Assembly: GCA_041666525.1 (NCBI GenBank)
Contig: JBAYGT010000004.1
Location: 78,430-142,429 of the forward strand
Length of the DNA stretch: 64,000 nt
From: JBAXTZ01 sp041666525
GTDB lineage: Bacteria; Bacillota; Negativicutes; JBAXTZ01
Direction of reading: 5' to 3'
The stretch's first letter is position 1; every line of letters begins with the position of its first letter. Shown here piece after piece: positions 34,439 through 43,335 of this stretch. The notes under the pieces were generated by a model. The model was not told the origin of the DNA. It did not search any database and saw nothing but the letters and a program-made list of their open reading frames with translations. The translations under genes were made by a program, and so were the position numbers.

Positions 34439-34474
34439 ATCAAAAATATTGAAAAATTTATTGCAAAGTTAATA

Positions 34475-34502
34475 TTGACTTCGAAGATTATCAAATTATT
34501 AG
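34475..34502 (+). promoter_or_regulatory. Candidate promoter for the amidotransferase set
   Basis: TTGACT (34475-34480) and TATTAG (34497-34502) are separated by 16 bases, a plausible sigma-70 arrangement in the 103-base gap before the WbpG-like gene. The -10 is imperfect, so this is tentative. Confidence 0.35.
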
Positions 34503-34541
34503 TTCATCGCACTGTTTTTAATTTTTTTGGAAGGTAGTATT

Positions 34542-35675
34542 ATGAAATATCAAATCTGCACTAATTGTATTATGGACACAAGCGACCCAAGCATAAAGTT
34601 TGACAGTAAAGGTGTTTGTGATTACTGTAATAATTTTAAGAAAAACATTTTCCCTCAGTGGCAGACAGATACAGCCGGTGAAAAAAAGCTATTGAAAATA
34701 GCCGAAGGAATTCGACTTGAAGGAAAAGGGAAAGATTTTGATTGTATTATCGGTTTAAGCGGTGGTCTAGATAGTTCATATTGCACATATATTACGAAAG
34801 AGATAATGGGATTAAGGCCATTGCTTTTTCACGTTGACGCCGGCTGGAATACTGATCACGCTGTGAAAAACATCGAAAAACTTGTCGACGGCCTTGGGCT
34901 TGATTTATATACAGAAGTTATTAATTGGGAAGAGATGAAGGATTTGCAGGTTTCTTTCTTGAAAGCTCAGATCCCAGATGTTGATTTGCCTCAGGATATT
35001 GCTTTTTTTTCTACCCTTTATCAATTTGCTAGAAAGAACGGAATAAAGTATGTTATCACAGGCGGTAATTATTCAACAGAGTGCTGTAAAGAACCTGAAG
35101 AATGGGGTGGTTATGGTTGTATTGACAAATTACTAATCACGGACATTCATTCTAAATATGGTGAAAAACCTTTGAAATCATTTCCAGTTGTTGATGTATT
35201 TAAAAGCAGAATATTATATAAATTATTTTATGGTTTCAGAGTTTTAAATCCACTGAATTTCGTTCCATTCGTTAAGGCAGATGCAGAAAACAAGTTGAAC
35301 CAACTTTTTGGCTGGGAGAAATTTACTCATAAGCATCACGAGTCCAGATTTACTAGATTTTACGAGGACTACTGGTTGCCGAGAAAATTTGGATTCGAAA
35401 AACGACGCGCGCATTTTTCGAGTTTGATAATGACTGGACAAATGACTCGAGAAGACGCGATAACTAGAATTTCCAAGCCCGAACTTGACGAGCATTTTTT
35501 AAAACAAGAATTTAGATATGTGGCCAATAAACTTGGTTTGTCGGTTGAGGAATTGGAACAGATTTTCGGCGGAACTAACCGCACATACAAAGACTATAAG
35601 AACAATCGAAAAATGATTGATTTTGGAGCAAATATTTTTCGTTTTCTTGGTTTGGAAAAAAGGAGTTTCAGGTGA
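34542..35675 (+). CDS. N-acetyl sugar amidotransferase (WbpG/PseA/PtmG family)
   Basis: A 377-residue PP-loop enzyme that converts an N-acetyl (or N-acyl) group of a sugar into an acetamidino group using ammonia and ATP. It shows a zinc-type CTNCIMDTSDP...GVCDYC at Cys6/9/26/29 and the ATP pyrophosphatase motif GLSGGLDSSY (about 71-80). The directly following HisH- and HisF-like genes should provide and channel ammonia. The start at 34542 has GGAAGG 7 bases upstream. In Leg/Pse loci PtmG/PseA-type enzymes modify the nonulosonic acid; in Pseudomonas WbpG acts on a mannuronic-acid sugar, which WecC here could also provide. Confidence 0.9.
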   Translation: MKYQICTNCIMDTSDPSIKFDSKGVCDYCNNFKKNIFPQWQTDTAGEKKLLKIAEGIRLEGKGKDFDCIIGLSGGLDSSYCTYITKEIMGLRPLLFHVDAGWNTDHAVKNIEKLVDGLGLDLYTEVINWEEMKDLQVSFLKAQIPDVDLPQDIAFFSTLYQFARKNGIKYVITGGNYSTECCKEPEEWGGYGCIDKLLITDIHSKYGEKPLKSFPVVDVFKSRILYKLFYGFRVLNPLNFVPFVKADAENKLNQLFGWEKFTHKHHESRFTRFYEDYWLPRKFGFEKRRAHFSSLIMTGQMTREDAITRISKPELDEHFLKQEFRYVANKLGLSVEELEQIFGGTNRTYKDYKNNRKMIDFGANIFRFLGLEKRSFR

Positions 35676-36286
35676 TTGCAATTGTTGATTACGGAGTTGG
35701 AAATATTCGAGCTTTTGCTAATATCTATAGTAGTTTGGGTATTTCGTTTAAAATAGCCAGCAAATTAAGCGATTTCGACTCTGTTACAAAGATAATTCTT
35801 CCCGGCGTAGGCGCTTTCGATTACGCGATGAGCCGACTTCACCTTTCAGGATTGCGGGATAAGCTGAACGAACTGGTTCTGGAAAGGAAAATGCCAGTTC
35901 TTGGGGTTTGTGTTGGTATGCAAATGTTGGCCCGATCTAGTGAAGAGGGGACGCTTTCAGGGTTGGGATGGATTGATGGAGAAGTCAAAAAATTCGATTC
36001 ATCTTTGTTGAATCAGGGCTTAAATATACCGCATATGGGTTGGAATAATATTGTCTTGAGCAAGTACAATAAGATCACCAAGGATTTGGAAACAGCTCCG
36101 CGTTTTTATTTTCTTCATTCCTATTATTTTTGTTGCAGTTGCGCTGATGATGTAGTCGCAATCACTGAGTATGGTGACAAATTTGCGAGTGTAGTAAATT
36201 CTGACAATGTTTATGGAATTCAATGTCATCCGGAAAAAAGTCATAATAACGGAATTACTCTTTTGAAAAACTTTTGGGAGTTATAA
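35672..36286 (+). CDS. hisH: Glutamine amidotransferase HisH-like, glycan-associated
   Basis: A 204-residue class I glutaminase: nucleophile Cys80 in LGVCVGMQML and the His186/Glu188 pair in GIQCHPEKS. It hydrolyses glutamine and passes ammonia to the HisF-like partner. The GTG overlaps the amidotransferase stop (GTGA) and hisF starts right after its stop. No other histidine genes are in the window, so it serves the sugar amidotransferase rather than histidine synthesis. Confidence 0.9.
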   Translation: MIAIVDYGVGNIRAFANIYSSLGISFKIASKLSDFDSVTKIILPGVGAFDYAMSRLHLSGLRDKLNELVLERKMPVLGVCVGMQMLARSSEEGTLSGLGWIDGEVKKFDSSLLNQGLNIPHMGWNNIVLSKYNKITKDLETAPRFYFLHSYYFCCSCADDVVAITEYGDKFASVVNSDNVYGIQCHPEKSHNNGITLLKNFWEL

Positions 36287-37063
36287 ATGTTGTATCCAAG
36301 AATTATTCCTTGTTTACTTGTGAAGAACAAGGGATTGGTAAAGACGGTTAAGTTTAGAGAGCCGAAATATGTTGGAGATCCTATCAATGCAGTTAGAATA
36401 TTTAACGAGAAAAAAGTTGATGAACTGATTGTACTCGACATAGACGCTACGGAGCAAGATCGCGAACCGGATTATAGGATGATTGAAAATCTCGCAATTG
36501 AATGCAGAATGCCTTTGTGCTATGGCGGTGGAATAAAAACTTTTGAACAGGCTAGCAATATTTTCAGCTTGGGAGTTGAAAAAATTGCTGTAAGCTCGTC
36601 TGCAGTAAATAATCCTCAGCTAATTTCACAAATATCTGCACAAGTCGGAAGTCAAAGTATGGTAGTCGTGTTGGATGTGAAGAAATCTTTTAGCGGTTAC
36701 GATATATATATCAGTAACGGGCGAAAGAAAGTGAATAGAAATTTGATAGAATTTGTTGTAGAACTGCAGGAACTGGGAATCGGCGAACTTGTAATAAATT
36801 CTATAGATATAGACGGTGTGATGAAAGGATACGACTTGTATCTAGTAGAATTACTCAGAAAAATTGTCAGAGTTCCTCTTACAATTATGGGCGGTGCAGG
36901 TTCTCTTACAGATATCGGTGCATTAATTAACAGATTTGGGATAATTGGTGCAGCGGCGGGTAGTCTCTTTGTTTTCAAGGGCAAATATAAGGCAGTGCTG
37001 ATAAATTATCCTACTTCGCGCGAAAAAGAACTATTAATAGCAGAAAACGCACTATTTCTATAA
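36287..37063 (+). CDS. hisF: HisF-like ammonia-channelling subunit, glycan-associated
   Basis: A 258-residue (beta/alpha)8 barrel homologous to the imidazole-glycerol-phosphate synthase cyclase. The N-terminus reads RIIPCLLVKNKGLVKTVKF: the catalytic Asp11 of true HisF is Leu11 here, while the second catalytic aspartate region (VVLDVKK) is kept. The phosphate-binding GGG segment is present. Loss of Asp11 fits HisF-like proteins of WbpG/PseA systems, which need only the ammonia tunnel. It begins directly at the base after the hisH stop. A hairpin lies just beyond its stop. Confidence 0.9.
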   Translation: MLYPRIIPCLLVKNKGLVKTVKFREPKYVGDPINAVRIFNEKKVDELIVLDIDATEQDREPDYRMIENLAIECRMPLCYGGGIKTFEQASNIFSLGVEKIAVSSSAVNNPQLISQISAQVGSQSMVVVLDVKKSFSGYDIYISNGRKKVNRNLIEFVVELQELGIGELVINSIDIDGVMKGYDLYLVELLRKIVRVPLTIMGGAGSLTDIGALINRFGIIGAAAGSLFVFKGKYKAVLINYPTSREKELLIAENALFL

Positions 37064-37087
37064 GTTTCGATCCGAAAAAATCGAAAC
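37064..37087 (+). other. Hairpin after hisF
   Basis: GTTTCGAT (37064-37071) and ATCGAAAC (37080-37087) form a perfect 8-bp stem right after the hisF stop. There is no U-tract, so it may be an mRNA 3'-end stabiliser or processing site. The rest of the 154-base gap to the next gene holds no feature I can support. Confidence 0.45.
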
Positions 37088-37217
37088 AAGAATGTCAATT
37101 TGAAAATAGAGTTGGTTTTGTTGCTTTTCATTCTTACAGTAACGCTGCTAAAGAAGGCTTAATGTAAAAAAATCTCAAAGTGGATTTCGTGATATTTTTA
37201 TTGGAGAAAAAGTTGAT

Positions 37218-39347
37218 ATGAAACAATTACTACAAAACTTCGCGAGCGGGGAAACCGTTCTTGAAGACGTTCCTTGTCCACAGGTTCGCAAGGGCAGTTT
37301 GTTAATTAAGACCGTCCGAAGCGTGGTATCGGTTGGTACAGAAAAAATGCTGGTTGATTTTGGAAAGTCGAGTATGTTTTCTAAGGTGTGCAAGCAGCCA
37401 GAAAAAGTAAAACAGGTTTTGGACAAAGTCAGAACCGATGGGATATTGGCTACTTACAGCGCCGTTATGTCAAAATTACACCAACCGATTCCACTGGGTT
37501 ACAGCAACGCTGGTGTTGTAGTCGCTGTTGGTGAAGGTGTAGCTGGTTTTGCAGTTGGCGACAGGGTTCTCTCTAACGGAAGTCATGCCGAGTATGTATG
37601 TGTTCCGCAAAACTTGTGCGCTAGAATACCGAACAATGTTTCTTATGACCAGGCAGCGTTTGGTGTAATTGCCTCAATTGCGTTGCAAGGAATAAGGTTA
37701 GCTAACCCGACCATCGGAGAAACTTTTGTAGTATTTGGTTTGGGGTTGGTCGGTTTGTTTGCGGTGCAATTACTTGTTGCAAATGGTTGCAAAGTTATCG
37801 GATTTGATTTTGCCAGCGATAAGGTTGCTTTGGCAAAATTGTTCGGAGCTGACGCCTATGTTATATCGGAATTCGAAAACCCAGTTGGTCTGGTTCAGTC
37901 ACTTACCGGTGGAAATGGTGCTGATGCATCAATAATTACGGCGTCGACCATCAGCAACGAGCCAATAGAGCTGTCGGCGAAAATGTGTCGTAAACGCGGG
38001 CGAATTGTTTTGGTTGGCGTAGCTGGTCTGAATATCAATCGCGCTGATTTTTATGAAAAGGAGCTGACATTTCAAGTATCCTGTTCATATGGACCGGGCA
38101 GATATGATAATAACTATGAGGAAAAAGGCCAGGATTATCCGGTTGGATTTGTTAGATGGACCGAGCAAAGAAATTTTGCCACGGTTTTGGCCTTGATGAG
38201 TTCGAAGAAAGTCGATGTTAGTGCATTAATTACCAACAGGTACAGTTTTGCTGAAGCTGATAAAGCTTATAAAAATTTGTTGTCAGATGCTAAGTCGGTC
38301 GGGGTTATCTTTGAATACCCGACCGAAGAAAATCAAACCAAGATGATTTTGCTTGAAAATGGAAATAGTGCTGCATGCTCGGATAATGCAGTTGTCGGGC
38401 TAATCGGTGCTGGTAATTTTACTTCTCAGATATTGTTGCCTGCGATTAAAAAATCCGGTGCATGTTTAAATACCATTGTGTCAAACAGCGGAATTACCGC
38501 AGTCGTGAACGGAAAAAAATTCGGGTTTTCTGCGATTTCGACAGATAGTGAGAGCGTGTTTTCTGACGCCAGCGTAAACACGGTATTTGTGACTACCAGG
38601 CACAATAGCCATGCTGAGTTTGTATGTCGGGGATTGCAAAGTGGCAAGAATGTTTTTGTGGAAAAACCGTTGGCGATTTCGCGAACCCAGCTTGAGGCTG
38701 TTCAAAATCAATACTTCAACATTCCCGAAGGACGAAGACCAAGATTGATGGTTGGCTTCAATCGTCGATTTGCGCCGCTAGCAAAAAAACTTAAAAAGCT
38801 TGTTGATTCAATGACGGAAGCAAAATGCATCATAGTTACCGTCAATGCCGGTGAGATACCGGCGGAACATTGGACGCAGGATAAAGAAATTGGTGGAGGC
38901 AGAATTGTTGGCGAAGCATGTCATTTTATTGACTTCATGCGATTTTTGACAGGAAGTGAGATCGTTGATGCTAGCGTGGTTTCTGTGGGTAAAGACCGCA
39001 ATAATATATGTAGTGATAAGGCTACGATAAGTATCGGTTTTGCAGATGGTTCGATTGGAACTATACATTATTTTGCAAATGGCAGCAAAGCCTTTCCAAA
39101 AGAGCGTATTGAGGTGTTTTGTTCTGGCAGAGTGGCGGTTCTGGATAATTTTATCAGTTTACGGGGTTACGGTTTTAACCAATTTTCTCGTAAGAAGTTA
39201 TGGTCACAAGACAAAGGACACGCAGGTGAAATAGCCGAATTTGTAGATAGTATCCGAACTGGCAAATCTTCACCGATACCTGCAAATGAGATTTTTGAGG
39301 TGACCGATTGGACAATAAAAATTGCGGAAATGTTGGGAAACCGCTAG
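37218..39347 (+). CDS. Bi-domain oxidoreductase: zinc-type dehydrogenase fused to Gfo/Idh
   Basis: A 709-residue fusion. Residues 1 to about 350 are a medium-chain dehydrogenase/reductase (LGYSNAGVVVAVGEGV, then VVFGLGLVGLFAVQLL as cofactor site). Residues about 390-709 are a Gfo/Idh oxidoreductase (VVGLIGAGNFTSQILLPAI, catalytic VEKPLAISRTQ, HFIDFMRFLTG). Such fusions occur in surface-polysaccharide loci beside heparinase-like genes, as here. The two domains probably carry out consecutive redox steps on one sugar or uronic acid. Substrate unknown. GGAG lies 12 bases before the ATG. Confidence 0.85.
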   Translation: MKQLLQNFASGETVLEDVPCPQVRKGSLLIKTVRSVVSVGTEKMLVDFGKSSMFSKVCKQPEKVKQVLDKVRTDGILATYSAVMSKLHQPIPLGYSNAGVVVAVGEGVAGFAVGDRVLSNGSHAEYVCVPQNLCARIPNNVSYDQAAFGVIASIALQGIRLANPTIGETFVVFGLGLVGLFAVQLLVANGCKVIGFDFASDKVALAKLFGADAYVISEFENPVGLVQSLTGGNGADASIITASTISNEPIELSAKMCRKRGRIVLVGVAGLNINRADFYEKELTFQVSCSYGPGRYDNNYEEKGQDYPVGFVRWTEQRNFATVLALMSSKKVDVSALITNRYSFAEADKAYKNLLSDAKSVGVIFEYPTEENQTKMILLENGNSAACSDNAVVGLIGAGNFTSQILLPAIKKSGACLNTIVSNSGITAVVNGKKFGFSAISTDSESVFSDASVNTVFVTTRHNSHAEFVCRGLQSGKNVFVEKPLAISRTQLEAVQNQYFNIPEGRRPRLMVGFNRRFAPLAKKLKKLVDSMTEAKCIIVTVNAGEIPAEHWTQDKEIGGGRIVGEACHFIDFMRFLTGSEIVDASVVSVGKDRNNICSDKATISIGFADGSIGTIHYFANGSKAFPKERIEVFCSGRVAVLDNFISLRGYGFNQFSRKKLWSQDKGHAGEIAEFVDSIRTGKSSPIPANEIFEVTDWTIKIAEMLGNR

Positions 39348-39373
39348 AGAATAATAATCAAAGTGGTGAGTAT

Positions 39374-40249
39374 GTGAAAAGAGTTATTGTTACAGGTGCA
39401 ACCGGTTTCACCGGCGAGCAAGTTGTTCGTCAATTAATCAAAGAAAATTATCAGGTTACCTGCTTTGTAAGAAAAACAAGTAATTTAAGCAGATTGGAAA
39501 AGCTTCCGGTAATATTGTGCTATGGTGATTTAAGCGATGTTGATTCAATGCTGGCAGCATTTTCTGGTAATGATTATTTGATAAACACTGCTTCAATCGG
39601 TTTTGGTCACGCCCAGAACATTGTGGCCGCGGCAGAACAGTTGTGTTTTAAGCATTGCGTTTTTTTTAGCACTACCGCAATTTTCACGTCTCTGTCGGCT
39701 CAAACAAAAAGTATTCGGTTAAAAGCAGAAGAAAGTATTATCCAAAGCAGTCTCAATTACACGATCGTCCGCCCTACGATGATATACGGCTCAAGAAGAG
39801 ATCGGAACATGGTTAAGCTCATAAAATGTGTCAGATGGCTTCCGATAATCCCAATATTTGGAAGTGGTACGTATCTGCAGCAGCCGGTTTTTGTTGTTGA
39901 CCTAGCTAAAGCGGTAACTGCGATTTTTGGCACGGACAAGACGTTAGGTAAGGCATATAATCTATCTGGAAAAAAGCCATTGTCTTACAACGAAATTATC
40001 GATATTGTAGCTGAAACATTGAATAGAAGAATATTAAAACTACATATACCTTTGAAGCTGTCGCTCAGCCTAGTACGTTTACTATATGTATCTGGAATAT
40101 TTAAAAAAATATCGGTTGAGCAGATACTTCGGTTAAACGAAAACAAGGATTTTTCGCATGCTGAAGCTACACTTGATTTTGGATACAGTCCGGTAGATTT
40201 TCGCGAAGGCATTCGAAAAGAATGTTTTGGAATGCGTAATGTCGATTAG
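39374..40249 (+). CDS. NAD-dependent epimerase/dehydratase (extended SDR)
   Basis: A 291-residue extended SDR with VTGATGFTGEQVVRQL as cofactor site, FFSTTAIFTS where the catalytic Ser/Thr lies, and VRPTMIYGSRRDRN. The usual Tyr-x-x-x-Lys is not obvious (IRLKAEESI lies at the expected position), so catalysis may differ. The GTG at 39374 is chosen because longer frames overlap the upstream gene. It overlaps the next gene by 11 bases. Likely a sugar-nucleotide reductase or epimerase of the locus. Confidence 0.72.
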   Translation: MKRVIVTGATGFTGEQVVRQLIKENYQVTCFVRKTSNLSRLEKLPVILCYGDLSDVDSMLAAFSGNDYLINTASIGFGHAQNIVAAAEQLCFKHCVFFSTTAIFTSLSAQTKSIRLKAEESIIQSSLNYTIVRPTMIYGSRRDRNMVKLIKCVRWLPIIPIFGSGTYLQQPVFVVDLAKAVTAIFGTDKTLGKAYNLSGKKPLSYNEIIDIVAETLNRRILKLHIPLKLSLSLVRLLYVSGIFKKISVEQILRLNENKDFSHAEATLDFGYSPVDFREGIRKECFGMRNVD

Positions 40250-42068
40250 AAAAACGTTACTATTGATCAATACCGTGAGGTATTTGAGAATCGAACAAAT
40301 CTACTATAGAATTAGGAATACAGTCCTTAAGTGTTTATTTAAGCACGGAATATTGGACTGTACTGTAAAAAAAAAATTCAGTGATTTGAAGTTGTTCGAG
40401 AGCTATATTGAGGAGCTTGATTTTGTTATCGAAGAAAAAAATTCTTTTTCTCGTTTGCAAGAAGGTAAACTGTTTTTTTTAAACGATGAGCATGTTGTTG
40501 ATTGGGAAACAGTGTGGCATGATAGCAAATTGACACATTTGTGGCGTTATAACGTGCACTACTTTGATTATATTAAGGAGCTATGTTCTGAGTATCGTAG
40601 CAGTACCAGCGAATCAGTATATCTGCTATTCAGAAAATTGGTGTTGGCATGGATAGATAATAACAGAGAATGTTGCGGAGATGGTTGGCATCAATATACT
40701 GTTTCTTTGCGTTTAACTAACTGGATTAGTGCAGCATATGTATTTCGCAACGCAATTCGATCTGATAGTAGTTTTGGTGAACGTTTTGCAACATCGCTTT
40801 ATAGACAATACTGCTTTCTTATGGCAGTTTTAGAAAAAGATGTGCTTGGCAACCATTATTTAGAAAATCTGAAATCCTTGATTATCTGTTCGCTGGTATT
40901 TGGTGAGTCCAAGATAAATAACTGGGCTGAAAACGCCTTGATCAGTCAAATTGATGAGCAAATTCATGACGACGGAATGCATTTTGAGCTCAGTCCTATG
41001 TACCATAAAATTGTTTTTGAAGATTTGTTGAAAATTGCGTTTTGGCAAAGAACAGTATCAAGCCAGTTTTTGGCGATGGTTTTAGACAAGTTAACTAGCA
41101 TGGCGGATTGTATCTATTCTTTCGAGCACGGTCTTGAAACAACGCCATTGTTTAATGATTCAGCAGATAATGTTGCAAAGAGCGCCGATGTATTATTAGC
41201 TGTAGCATATCGTCTGTTTTCTATTGTGCCCCGGTTTAAAAGCGAATTTTCTCATAGCGGCTATTATGTTCTCGAAAGCGGAGCGCGTAAGATAATTTTT
41301 GATATCGGCAAGCTTTGTCCTGATTATTTACCGGCGCACGCTCATTGTGACACTTTGAGTTTCGAAATGTATCGTTCCGGCAAACCAGTTGTCTCTAATT
41401 CGGGAACTTATTCTTATTCTGAGTGGCCGTGGCGGGGATATTTTCGCAGTACGGCAGCTCACAATACCGTTGTTATAAACAACCATCAACAGGCTGAATG
41501 CTGGAGTAGCTTTCGTGTAGCTCGCAGAACAAGCAATATCTGTTTTGGATCATTTGGTTATGACGGCTATAATGTTTTTTGGGGTGAGTATCACAATTAT
41601 CGCGGCGATCTGCATCGCCGATACTTGTTGGACATATCAGAAAAACTGTTTATTGTGCTGGATTATGGCGATTGTCCGATTTGTAAATCTATGAATAGTT
41701 TTTTGCATTTTGATCAACGAATAAGGATTGATAAGATTTCGAAAGATGGTTTTTGGGCAATTGATGAAGATTTTTTATATAGGATTGGATTGATTAATTT
41801 TGATGATGTGAAAGTTCATTTTGGCGAACCCGAGTCGGGGTGGTGCGCAAAAGAATTTGGAAAGAAACAGGCTCGTAATACGGTCGAAATGTCGAGGAAT
41901 TTTGCTATTCAAGAAAAACGACTGACAGGATATGTTGTTAGTTTGGGATCAGAAGAACTGTACTCAAATATTCTGGCAGATTCGTTGAGTATTGACGGAA
42001 TCGGCAAACAAAGGGCTATCGATTTAGCTGAACTAGATAAACTTCGTTTGGAGAGCATATGCGTATAG
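40239..42068 (+). CDS. Heparinase II/III-family protein
   Basis: A 609-residue protein: an alpha/alpha-toroid domain (about 60-320; WRYNVHYFDYI, GDGWHQYTVSLRLTNWI) and a beta-sandwich domain (about 340-600) with the family signature PAHAHCDTLSFEMY and TAAHNTVVINNHQQAECW. Members are usually polysaccharide lyases or uronic-acid-binding proteins. No signal peptide is evident at the ATG chosen (40239), so a cytoplasmic role in polysaccharide assembly or turnover is likely. It overlaps the epimerase by 11 bases and the GT4 by 10. Confidence 0.82.
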   Translation: MSIRKTLLLINTVRYLRIEQIYYRIRNTVLKCLFKHGILDCTVKKKFSDLKLFESYIEELDFVIEEKNSFSRLQEGKLFFLNDEHVVDWETVWHDSKLTHLWRYNVHYFDYIKELCSEYRSSTSESVYLLFRKLVLAWIDNNRECCGDGWHQYTVSLRLTNWISAAYVFRNAIRSDSSFGERFATSLYRQYCFLMAVLEKDVLGNHYLENLKSLIICSLVFGESKINNWAENALISQIDEQIHDDGMHFELSPMYHKIVFEDLLKIAFWQRTVSSQFLAMVLDKLTSMADCIYSFEHGLETTPLFNDSADNVAKSADVLLAVAYRLFSIVPRFKSEFSHSGYYVLESGARKIIFDIGKLCPDYLPAHAHCDTLSFEMYRSGKPVVSNSGTYSYSEWPWRGYFRSTAAHNTVVINNHQQAECWSSFRVARRTSNICFGSFGYDGYNVFWGEYHNYRGDLHRRYLLDISEKLFIVLDYGDCPICKSMNSFLHFDQRIRIDKISKDGFWAIDEDFLYRIGLINFDDVKVHFGEPESGWCAKEFGKKQARNTVEMSRNFAIQEKRLTGYVVSLGSEELYSNILADSLSIDGIGKQRAIDLAELDKLRLESICV

Positions 42069-43273
42069 TAATAATTTGCCACTATTTTTGGCCGGAAATC
42101 GGCGCTCCGTCTGCCCGATTGTTGGCTTTTGCCAGAAGGTGGGTGGATATGGGGCACGACGTACAGGTAGTGACTTGTTTTCCTAACCATCCAACGGGAG
42201 AGATACCGACCGAATATCGCGGAAAACTGTATTTAAAAGAAAGGTTTGAAGGAATTACGATTCATCGCACCTACGTATTTGCGACGCCAAATCAAGGATT
42301 TTTCAAAAAGATTTTAGGACATATCTCTTTTATGGCATCATCCTTTATTTCCATTAATAAACTTGGTAAGGTAGATGTAGTTGTCGCAAGCTCGCCAACC
42401 TTTTTTTCGATTCTGTCAGGTTTGTTGATTAGTAAATTTAAAAAAGCGAAATTTGTACTGGAAATTCGTGATTTGTGGCCAGATGCCATTGTTGCGTTAG
42501 GTGTATTGAAAAACAAATTAGCAATAAATGTGTTGGAAAAAATCGAGCATTTTTTTTACAGAAGTTGCGATAAGCTCGTCGTGGTTTCGAATGCGTTTAA
42601 AAACATTATTGTTAATAGCAATATCGGTATTACTCCTGAAAAAATTACGGTAATAACCAATGGCTATGATGCAAATGTTTTTAGTGCGGGATTTGAAAAA
42701 AATTATGATAGAGAAATCTCTTTTGCCGAGAGATTTATTGTTACCTATTTGGGTGCTTTTGGGATGTCGCAAAATTTAATGACAATTATGGAAGTTGCGT
42801 TGAAGCTCAAAGACGAGAACATTCAATTCGTGTTGGTAGGAGAAGGAACGGACAAAAAAAAGCTGCAAGAATATGTAAAAATAAATGCACTTAGTAATGT
42901 TACTTTCGTAAGCGAGCAGCCCAAAGAAAAAGTGGTAGAATGTTATCGTGAATCCGATATTTGTCTAGTTCCACTAAAGAAAGTTGAGCTGTTCAATTCA
43001 TTTATTCCCTCAAAAATTTTCGAAATAATGGGTTGCGGCGTGCCTATAGTAGCAAGCTTAGAAGGCGAAAGCGCGGAAATAATTATTGAATCTTGTTCAG
43101 GAGTTACTGTCGAGCCTGATAATGTGAACGAAATTTCCGGTGCTATATTGAAGTTGATGAAGGCTCCCGAATTGCGCAAGAGTATGTCGGAAAATGGAAA
43201 AATATTTGCGAAAACGAAATATGACCGGGCGAAATTGGCCGAAAGATATTTCGATGAAGTGTTGAGCATATGA
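42059..43273 (+). CDS. Glycosyltransferase family 4
   Basis: A 404-residue GT-B enzyme of the WcaI/WbuB-like type: CHYFWPEIGAPSARLLAF at the N-terminus, VVTCFPNHPTGE, LEIRDLWPDAIVALG and the C-terminal VPLKKVELFNSFIPSKIFEIMGCG block, which contains the nucleotide-sugar-binding glutamate. It probably adds an N-acetylated amino sugar from a UDP donor. Start overlaps the heparinase-like gene by 10 bases. Confidence 0.87.
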   Translation: MRIVIICHYFWPEIGAPSARLLAFARRWVDMGHDVQVVTCFPNHPTGEIPTEYRGKLYLKERFEGITIHRTYVFATPNQGFFKKILGHISFMASSFISINKLGKVDVVVASSPTFFSILSGLLISKFKKAKFVLEIRDLWPDAIVALGVLKNKLAINVLEKIEHFFYRSCDKLVVVSNAFKNIIVNSNIGITPEKITVITNGYDANVFSAGFEKNYDREISFAERFIVTYLGAFGMSQNLMTIMEVALKLKDENIQFVLVGEGTDKKKLQEYVKINALSNVTFVSEQPKEKVVECYRESDICLVPLKKVELFNSFIPSKIFEIMGCGVPIVASLEGESAEIIIESCSGVTVEPDNVNEISGAILKLMKAPELRKSMSENGKIFAKTKYDRAKLAERYFDEVLSI

Positions 43274-43335
43274 GGAGCTATGTTAGCTCGCGGAAAATGT
43301 CAAAAGGTATTATAGTTGTTATTGTGGAGTGATTT

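Noticed and set aside
35672..37063. Histidine biosynthesis genes
   Set aside because: They abut a sugar amidotransferase gene, HisF lacks Asp11, and no other his genes are present.
37064..37087. Palindrome after hisF as intrinsic terminator
   Set aside because: The stem is not followed by a run of T.
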